Below, piece after piece: positions 1 to 4,900 of a stretch of 7,585 nucleotides of DNA. Origin of the DNA: JBBRLA01 sp038231615 (GTDB lineage: Bacteria > Myxococcota_A > Polyangia > Palsa-1104 > JAEUJZ01); contig JBBRLA010000426.1 of assembly GCA_038231615.1 (NCBI GenBank), forward strand, positions 1 through 7,585, given 5' to 3'. The position numbers and the translations under genes were made by a program. The notes below the pieces were generated by a model. The model was not told where the DNA came from. It worked only from the letters and a program-made list of their open reading frames with translations, and ran no database searches. Positions within the stretch are counted from its first letter, which is position 1. Every line of letters starts with the position of its first letter.

Positions 1-928
1 CACCGGAAACCTCGCTGGTGAATGATTTGCATAGCTGCTCGGCCAGGTCGCGCTGGGCGTTCGGGTGCAGGTGGGACTCGGCCTCTTCTACCGCCACGAT
101 GCGCGGGCCATCCCCCCGACGGGCCCTCTCGACCGCGGTCAGCACCGAGAGCACCTGGATCATGCCCTCACCGCTGTCCATGAGGGCAATGTCCATCTTT
201 CCTGAGCCCTCGGGACGCAGCAGAATCCGGTAATCGCCATCCAGATCCTTGAAGTCGAGAATTTTGTTGGTGCGATCCTTGTACCAGCCGGACACCGCCG
301 TCCGTAGCGTCTGATCTAGACGTAGCATGTGAGGTGCGTCAACACCGGAGGCGCTCAGGCGGCGTGGGGCGGTACCGAGAGTTGGATAGTTGCGCTTGAT
401 CTCACGCACCCCCCCAAGCCACTGGACCGCGTTTCGCAACCCACTCATCTGCGCGTGGATCTTCTGCATTCCTTTATCCGAGGTCTTCTCATCCGGTACC
501 AATCCGGGGAACCCCAGCCGCCCAGGTCGTTCGATTGTGACGCCGAGACCGACTACCCCCGCTTCATGAGTAGTCAACGACTTGACGATGAGCCGATCAC
601 TTTCCATGCCGATGCGGTATTCGATGCGCGACAGCGGCGCATCGGCGAAGTCGAAGCCGATGAACAGCGAGTTGTCGGCGGACTCGTCTCTCTCGCCTTT
701 CCACAGCAGGTCGTGAAAGCCGCCGCCCCGGTTCGCCTCGCAGAACAGATTCAGCGGGCTGGTGGCATCCGCTGCGACCGAGGCGGAAAGCAGCGGCAAA
801 AGGCGCAAAAGCGCGCTCTTGCCCGAATCGTTCCAGCCGTAGAGCAGCGTCAGTGGGCGCAGTTCCAGGGTGGTCAGGTCCGGGAAGCAGCGGTAGTTCT
901 GTACAGACAGGGCCGTCAGACGAGACAT
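1..928 (-). CDS. RecF/OLD-like AAA ATPase linked to the Cmr operon (3' end outside window)
   Basis: The frame is open from an ATG at 928 to the window edge: 309 complete codons, no stop, so the C-terminus is missing. The N-terminus (MSRLTALSVQNYRCFPDLTT) is the typical first strand of SMC/RecF/OLD-type ATPases. Walker A is GWNDSGKS at residues 31-38 (positions 815-838), with Trp where Pro or Arg is more usual. An ABC-signature-like segment, DSGEGMIQVLSVL, spans 251-263. Walker B plus the family-typical HLHP is at 277-288 (IVAVEEAESHLHP, near 65-100). The pattern resembles AAA_15/AAA_21/DUF3696 ATPases. An OLD-type Toprim nuclease, if any, would lie beyond the edge. The gene follows cmr6 after 51 nt. 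No good Shine-Dalgarno precedes the ATG, and an in-frame TTG at 964 is a weaker alternative start. The stretch around 240-600 looks less GC-rich than the cmr genes, which could mean separate acquisition. ATPase assignment is firm; a role in defence is inferred from position. Confidence 0.9.
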   Translation of the reverse strand, partial: MSRLTALSVQNYRCFPDLTTLELRPLTLLYGWNDSGKSALLRLLPLLSASVAADATSPLNLFCEANRGGGFHDLLWKGERDESADNSLFIGFDFADAPLSRIEYRIGMESDRLIVKSLTTHEAGVVGLGVTIERPGRLGFPGLVPDEKTSDKGMQKIHAQMSGLRNAVQWLGGVREIKRNYPTLGTAPRRLSASGVDAPHMLRLDQTLRTAVSGWYKDRTNKILDFKDLDGDYRILLRPEGSGKMDIALMDSGEGMIQVLSVLTAVERARRGDGPRIVAVEEAESHLHPNAQRDLAEQLCKSFTSEVSG

Positions 929-979
929 GATGGGTAGGGTAGTCGCTGGCGCCGGCCGGCACAAGGTTTGTTGCGCCGA
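929..979 (-). other. 51-nt spacer between cmr6 and the ATPase gene
   Basis: This is the only real gap in the operon. It holds the palindrome GCCGGCCGGC at 951-960 beside a GGCGCC. The possible hairpin carries a C/A mismatch on the transcribed (minus) strand and has no U-tract, so I do not call a terminator. No clear Shine-Dalgarno or sigma70-type promoter is visible for the ATPase. Co-transcription with the cmr genes is the simplest reading. Confidence 0.5.
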
Positions 980-2179
980 TCAGCCTTCCGGGATGGCCAC
1001 GATGCGCCGCAAATTGCCCTCGACCTCGATGAGCACTCGCACGCGCACCTCCTTGCCCCGGTCCAGGCGACGCCGGGTCTCCTCCAAAAGCCCCTCGTGC
1101 AGTTGCTTGGCCGCCGCCCCCTGTGCCCGCCCCGCCACGCTCCGGTCGGTCACCGCCACCGCCACCAGCGACCCGTCGCTCTTGTTACGCAAAAGGTAGA
1201 CCAGGATCTCATCGCGCACCGGCTGTGCCGGCTGCGCTGCCGTCGCCCGTTTCGCCGCCGTCCGAGAAGCGGCGCTGCCCGGGTCCGCCGCCTGTTCCGG
1301 CCCGGCCAGACGCCCGTAGCCGGCGCTGGTCTTGGCCCCCAGCCCCTGCTCCCGCAGCGCCTCGCTCAGCCAGGCCATGACCTGCTCCAGCCACCGATTC
1401 AGCAGGCCCCCCTCGCTGTCCGCCGCCTCGACCACCAAAAGGAAGCGGGCCCCGGGGCGTACCGTCAGGAAATGCGTCGGCTGCGGATCGTCGCTGAACG
1501 TGGGCGCCGGGTGATTCTCCTGAGTATAATAAGCGACGTGATGCGGGTTCACCACGTCGATCTGCAGCGGGCCCTCTTTCAAGGCCCCGTCCGGCACCCA
1601 CAGGGCGTCCCAGAAGTCGAAGAGCCCCGCCCGTGTCTGCTCCTCGTCACCCTTTTGCGCATCCCCGAACAGGTCCGCCACCGTCACACCGGCCGGCGCC
1701 TGCTGAAGGGCCCGCCGCGCGGTGGACCGGCACAGGCCCTTGAGCGCCGACCCCGGCAGGTAGGGCACGCCGTAGGTGTGGTGCAGGAGCAGCGCCGACT
1801 CCGTCACCGTGCCCGCGGTCTCCGGGTGCAAGAGGATGCGCGACTCGGCCCGGACCTCGATCGTGCGGCGCAGCACCCCCGGTGCTGGCGCCAGAACAAG
1901 TTCCTGCCAGCGCGCGAACACCTCCTGGTAGTTCAGCACCGCGGGCGTCTCCGGGCACAGCGCCGCCACCGCTGCCCGGTACAGGGCCAGGCGGCCCGGG
2001 TGCTCGTTCTCGTCCTCAAGTACCGGCTCTATCAGGCAGCGGTCCAGGAACAATCCAACATGGGCCGGCAGCGGCGTGGGCGGTTTCAGCCGCTCCTTGA
2101 CCTCGTCGGCATTGCGGAGGCCGGGCAGGTCCCCCCGCGACCAGTCGATCCATTGCGAAAGCGCCGGGGGATTCATCAC
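980..2179 (-). CDS. cmr6: Cmr6, type III-B effector subunit with C-terminal extension
   Basis: Cmr6 is a Cas7-like RAMP subunit at the crRNA 3' side of the Cmr filament. Family marks are clear: the glycine-rich turn YGVPYLPGSALKGLCRS at 136-152, the RAMP core FDFWDALWVP at 187-196, DVVNPHHVAYY at 208-218, and the C-terminal RAMP loop GLGAKTSAGYGRL at 279-291. Most family members end soon after that last motif. Here about 108 more residues follow: an Ala/Pro-rich linker (about 293-320), then a compact segment (321-399) predicted by eye as beta-beta-helix-beta-beta, which I do not recognise. The start is either GTG at 2179, giving the same 4-nt GTGA overlap with the cmr5 stop as at the other junctions, or ATG at 2176 (TGATG). 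The two differ by one residue. The TGA stop is at 980-982. Residue numbers assume the GTG. Confidence 0.93.
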   Translation of the reverse strand: MMNPPALSQWIDWSRGDLPGLRNADEVKERLKPPTPLPAHVGLFLDRCLIEPVLEDENEHPGRLALYRAAVAALCPETPAVLNYQEVFARWQELVLAPAPGVLRRTIEVRAESRILLHPETAGTVTESALLLHHTYGVPYLPGSALKGLCRSTARRALQQAPAGVTVADLFGDAQKGDEEQTRAGLFDFWDALWVPDGALKEGPLQIDVVNPHHVAYYTQENHPAPTFSDDPQPTHFLTVRPGARFLLVVEAADSEGGLLNRWLEQVMAWLSEALREQGLGAKTSAGYGRLAGPEQAADPGSAASRTAAKRATAAQPAQPVRDEILVYLLRNKSDGSLVAVAVTDRSVAGRAQGAAAKQLHEGLLEETRRRLDRGKEVRVRVLIEVEGNLRRIVAIPEG

Positions 2180-2580
2180 GGCGTCTCACGCGCATCAGCG
2201 TGCCGGGCCATCCACGTGGCCACCTCCAGAGCAACCTCGCTCAGAAGCAGGTACTCGGTGGGCGAGCAAGCCGCCAGGTCTTCCCGCTTCAGCTGCGGCC
2301 CCTCCGTCCCATGCACATCCAGGGTCGCCCGCACGGCGCCGCGCAGATGCTTCAAGAGCCGCGCGTCTTTCTCTGCCTCTTTGTCCGATCCCGCGTCCTT
2401 GCCCTGCCGCTTGTTCGCCTTGGCCTCCAGAAACACCACTGTCTGCAAGAGACCGTTGCGCTGGATCATCCCCGAAAGCCGCGCCAGGCGAGCATGCTTT
2501 GCCTCCGGTAAGTCCCGCACATTTTTTTCCAGATAGCCCACGATGCGCTGGGCGCGCGTGGCCAGCCCCTGTTTCATCAT
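2176..2580 (-). CDS. cmr5: Cmr5, small alpha-helical subunit of the Cmr complex
   Basis: A 134-residue protein, the usual Cmr5 size, rich in Lys, Glu, Ala and Leu and apparently almost all helical. Cmr5 forms the minor filament that lies along the Cmr4 backbone and helps hold guide and target RNA; it has no catalytic role. Supporting details are the N-terminal helix (GLATRAQRIVGYLEK, 5-19), a MIQRNGLLQTVVFL helix at 38-51 like the family's 'lp..i..nGL.qtlaFl' stretch, and a C-terminal EYLLLSEVALEVATWM at 109-124. The start is ATG at 2580, overlapping the cmr4 stop as ATGA; a second ATG follows immediately at 2577. The frame stays open upstream to 2832, but that part lies inside cmr4 and does not look like Cmr5. 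An AGGTGG at 2588-2593, 7 nt before the ATG, supports this start. Confidence 0.92.
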   Translation of the reverse strand: MMKQGLATRAQRIVGYLEKNVRDLPEAKHARLARLSGMIQRNGLLQTVVFLEAKANKRQGKDAGSDKEAEKDARLLKHLRGAVRATLDVHGTEGPQLKREDLAACSPTEYLLLSEVALEVATWMARHADARETP

Positions 2581-3587
2581 GGCCCTACCACCTGGAAGCG
2601 CACCCGCCCCATACCGACGCTGGCCTTGCCGCCGAAGCGCAGCGTCGATGAGATTCGCAATTCGCGAAACGCCCCCTGCACCTGCGCCGCGGTCTTCTTC
2701 TCGCCCTCCTCGCTCTCGCCGCGCGGCTTTGACCTGCCGTCCTTGTCGCGCTGGATGCCGAAGAGCTTGGTCGCCCGCGCCATGATCAAGCCATGCAGGA
2801 TCGTCTCCGCTGGCAGTGCTTCCTCCAGCCACGGACCGCTCGCTGCGGCCGTGCCGGTCTCATCGTCGATCTTGACGCGGCTGCGCACCTCGATGGCGGT
2901 GCGGCTGAGGAAGCCGAAGAGATCGTCGGAGACCAGAAGAAAGCGACGCACGAAGAAGGCCCGGGTCAGGCCGCCAGACTCCCCACCCGCGGACGGCCAC
3001 AGTTGCTCCGATAGCCACGTGGCGCACTGCGTGGCCTCCTCGCTCTCGCCCTTGTAGTCCTTGATCAGCAGTTCCTCCAGGTAAAGTGGCCCCGAAGGCT
3101 TGCCGTCCTTGTCTCGCAGAAGCAGTCGGCTGTCCTTGGTCAAAAGGGTCCTCGCCTCGCTCGCCTCGCTCGCCTCGAACGCCAGGGCGCCCAGGCCCGG
3201 GACAGTCACGCCAGCCTCGCCCAGGTCGCGGAGCAGACGGGCCAGCACCACCGGCGCGGTGACCCAGGCGAAGGTGCCAAGCAGGCTGCGCACCGGTAGG
3301 CAGAGCAGGCTCGCGTCGGAGAACACCAGGCCGCCCCGGGCCTCGGCGGCGCGATCGGTGGGGGGCCCGAAGGCGGTGATCACCCGCGGGTCATTCTCCC
3401 CGGCGGCCAGTTCCCCGGCCTCGCGCAGTACCCCCTTGACCGAGGAGCCAGGCACATAGGGATAGCCGGTGGCGCGCTCGCGGGCGATGGGCAGGTTGAT
3501 GGCGCCCAGCCCCTCGCCGACCCCGACATGGAGCGGGCTCACCGCGTGGAGGAAATACAGGCTGGTGGTCTTTCCCGCAGGGTTCAA
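2577..3587 (-). CDS. cmr4: Cmr4, Cas7 backbone subunit, with Asn at the slicer Asp position
   Basis: Cmr4 is the repeated Cas7-type backbone of the Cmr filament and normally cuts target RNA every 6 nt. From the TTG start it has 336 residues. Family marks: PLHVGVGEGLGAINLPIARE (18-37), the crRNA-binding glycine loop GSSVKG (47-52), GLVFSDASLL (86-95), IEVRSRVKID...GTA...WLEEALP (232-259) and the C-terminal LRFGGKASVGMGRVRF (316-331). From memory, Pyrococcus furiosus Cmr4 reads ELGVVDQPIQRERHTG, with D26 as the slicer residue. Here the aligned GLGAINLPIARERATG has Asn31 (codon AAC, 3495-3497). Start: TTG at 3587 gives a 4-nt TTGA overlap with cmr3 and has GAGGT 6 nt upstream. A GTG at 3635 would add 16 residues but has no ribosome binding site. 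Two charged insertions share RDKDG and GESEE. Identity is secure; loss of slicing is inferred. Confidence 0.94.
   Translation of the reverse strand: MNPAGKTTSLYFLHAVSPLHVGVGEGLGAINLPIARERATGYPYVPGSSVKGVLREAGELAAGENDPRVITAFGPPTDRAAEARGGLVFSDASLLCLPVRSLLGTFAWVTAPVVLARLLRDLGEAGVTVPGLGALAFEASEASEARTLLTKDSRLLLRDKDGKPSGPLYLEELLIKDYKGESEEATQCATWLSEQLWPSAGGESGGLTRAFFVRRFLLVSDDLFGFLSRTAIEVRSRVKIDDETGTAAASGPWLEEALPAETILHGLIMARATKLFGIQRDKDGRSKPRGESEEGEKKTAAQVQGAFRELRISSTLRFGGKASVGMGRVRFQVVGP
3151..3177 (-). repeat. Three perfect tandem copies of a 9-bp unit inside cmr4
   Basis: CTCGCCTCG on the plus strand occurs three times head to tail. Because the unit is 9 bp the frame is kept; it encodes an EASEASEAR stretch at about residues 138-146 of Cmr4, in a poorly conserved region between GLGALAF and TLLTKDS. 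It is probably a slippage-prone in-frame expansion in a surface loop. Confidence 0.85.
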
Positions 3588-4900
3588 GGGGCTACCTCGC
3601 TTTTCGGCGGTGGGAGGAAGAGGCCGGGCAGGCACAGACCCATGCCGTCATGGCTCGCATGGCTCTGGTGCTGCTCCTGATCGATGGCGTCGCTCACGGG
3701 GTCCAGCGGCGCGGCGAAGAGTTTTTCGCAGATTGGAAAGAAGTCTTTGTGCCAGTCCGGGCCTGTCAGCACGTCGAAGCAATACACTGTCCCGGCTGGC
3801 ACCAGCCGCCGCACCCGTCGGGGGGCGCCTTCGCGGGCCCGCTTCGCCCCCCCTTGCAGGTCCCAGCCGCTCACCGGGACCATCTGGGCCAGGCGCAGGG
3901 CACGCAGGCGCAGGCGCAGGCCCTTCATGGACGGGTGTTCGCCTTCCCCATCGCGCCCGAGCCACGAGGGAAAGCAGGCCTCTGCGCCCGGCGCCGCGCT
4001 GGGCGGGTAGAGGCAGGCGTGGGTCAGCAGTTGCAGGCGCAGCCCGCATGGGGAACGCCCCTGCTTGGCCGCCGCCTCATATTGCGCCTGATGGGACGAA
4101 AATGTCGGGTATGCCCCTCCGTCCAGCACGGAACGGAAGCTCGGGCGGGCCTCGCCCCCCAGTACCACCATGTCGGATTCCCCCGGCCAGTGCGGACCCT
4201 TGGCGGTGAACGAGGTAGGGCCGGTCACCTTGAGCAACAGGCCGAAATCCTTGGCGAAGCGCCCTCCTGCGGAACTGAAGAGCATGCCGGGATCGGCGGT
4301 GCCGGTGTCATCGCCCAGGGCCACGTGGACCCGCGGCTCGTCTAACACCGGTCTGTTGTAGCCGGGATCATGGATCGGCACACCCATCTCCAGGCCCCAA
4401 CCGATGACGTCCGACAGCGGCCAGAACGGGAACGCGGGGACGGTCTTGTGCCCGACTACCCTGGTCTGTGGCACCAGCAGCGATGGCAAGGGCCGCGCCC
4501 CCTGGGGCCATAAGACGCCTTCGTCGGTATGCACATCCCGCATCCGGTCCCGGTGCAGCAGATGGGCATCCGCACCGGAGCCCGCCGGGTCTTTGCGCAC
4601 CTCGCGGCTGGCATCTGCTGGCGCGAACGCCCATGGGGTGATCTGGACCTGCCTGGTCCTATCCTCCGTGTGTTTGACCAGCCACGGTCCCTCGATTCGC
4701 ACCTCGCGCAGCAATTCCAGCGCATGTCCGCGGTCCACATCGCAGGTCTCGCGGACGAACTGGGCCCGCACCATGCCGGCCAGGGTCTGCGGCAGCGGCA
4801 AGGGCCAGGCCCGCCGCGCGAAGAACGCGATGGGTCCGCGCCCATCGCCCAGGACCAGCGGGTCCCGCGGTCGGATGAACCAGACTTCGCTGCGGCTCAT
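3584..4900 (-). CDS. cmr3: Cmr3, Cas5-like subunit binding the crRNA 5' handle
   Basis: Cmr3 is the Cas5-group RAMP that pairs with Cas10 at the foot of the Cmr complex and holds the crRNA 5' tag. The 438-residue product has the family N-terminus FIRPRDPLVLGDGR (8-21, matching the usual 'prDpl.fgdgrPf'), LPLPQTLAGMVR (34-45), RVHVALGDDTGTADPGMLFSS (190-210, near the 'G.LF' element), PVSGWDLQGGAKR (342-354), a PAGTVYCFDV strand (368-377) and a C-terminal glycine-rich DGMGLCLPGL (418-427). It is somewhat longer than many Cmr3 proteins. The ATG at 4900 overlaps the cas10 stop as ATGA, and GGAG at 4908-4911 lies 7 nt upstream. The stop at 3584 overlaps the TTG start of cmr4. No catalytic role is known for this subunit, and nothing looks broken. 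Confidence 0.93.
   Translation of the reverse strand: MSRSEVWFIRPRDPLVLGDGRGPIAFFARRAWPLPLPQTLAGMVRAQFVRETCDVDRGHALELLREVRIEGPWLVKHTEDRTRQVQITPWAFAPADASREVRKDPAGSGADAHLLHRDRMRDVHTDEGVLWPQGARPLPSLLVPQTRVVGHKTVPAFPFWPLSDVIGWGLEMGVPIHDPGYNRPVLDEPRVHVALGDDTGTADPGMLFSSAGGRFAKDFGLLLKVTGPTSFTAKGPHWPGESDMVVLGGEARPSFRSVLDGGAYPTFSSHQAQYEAAAKQGRSPCGLRLQLLTHACLYPPSAAPGAEACFPSWLGRDGEGEHPSMKGLRLRLRALRLAQMVPVSGWDLQGGAKRAREGAPRRVRRLVPAGTVYCFDVLTGPDWHKDFFPICEKLFAAPLDPVSDAIDQEQHQSHASHDGMGLCLPGLFLPPPKSEVAP
3594..3598 (-). promoter_or_regulatory. Ribosome binding site deciding the TTG start of cmr4
   Basis: GAGGT on the minus strand lies 6 nt before TTG 3585-3587. The GTG at 3635 has only pyrimidine-rich or unrelated sequence before it. 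Together with the TTGA overlap, this favours the TTG. Confidence 0.6.

Noticed and set aside
944..960. Possible hairpin terminator between cmr6 and the ATPase.
   Set aside because: Short GC palindrome with a mismatch on the transcribed strand and no U-tract.
597..962. A 121-codon minus-strand open frame at the start of the ATPase region.
   Set aside because: It is a shifted frame. The frame starting at 928 has Walker A, signature and Walker B motifs and stays open to the window edge.
968..2536. A 522-codon open frame on the plus strand opposite cmr6 and cmr5.
   Set aside because: Its product is Arg/Pro/Gln-rich without recognisable domains. It is the usual GC-rich antisense shadow of two clear Cmr genes.
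2581..2832. An N-terminal extension of Cmr5 giving 218 residues.
   Set aside because: It lies inside cmr4, looks unlike Cmr5, and the ATGA overlap with an AGGTGG element supports ATG 2580.
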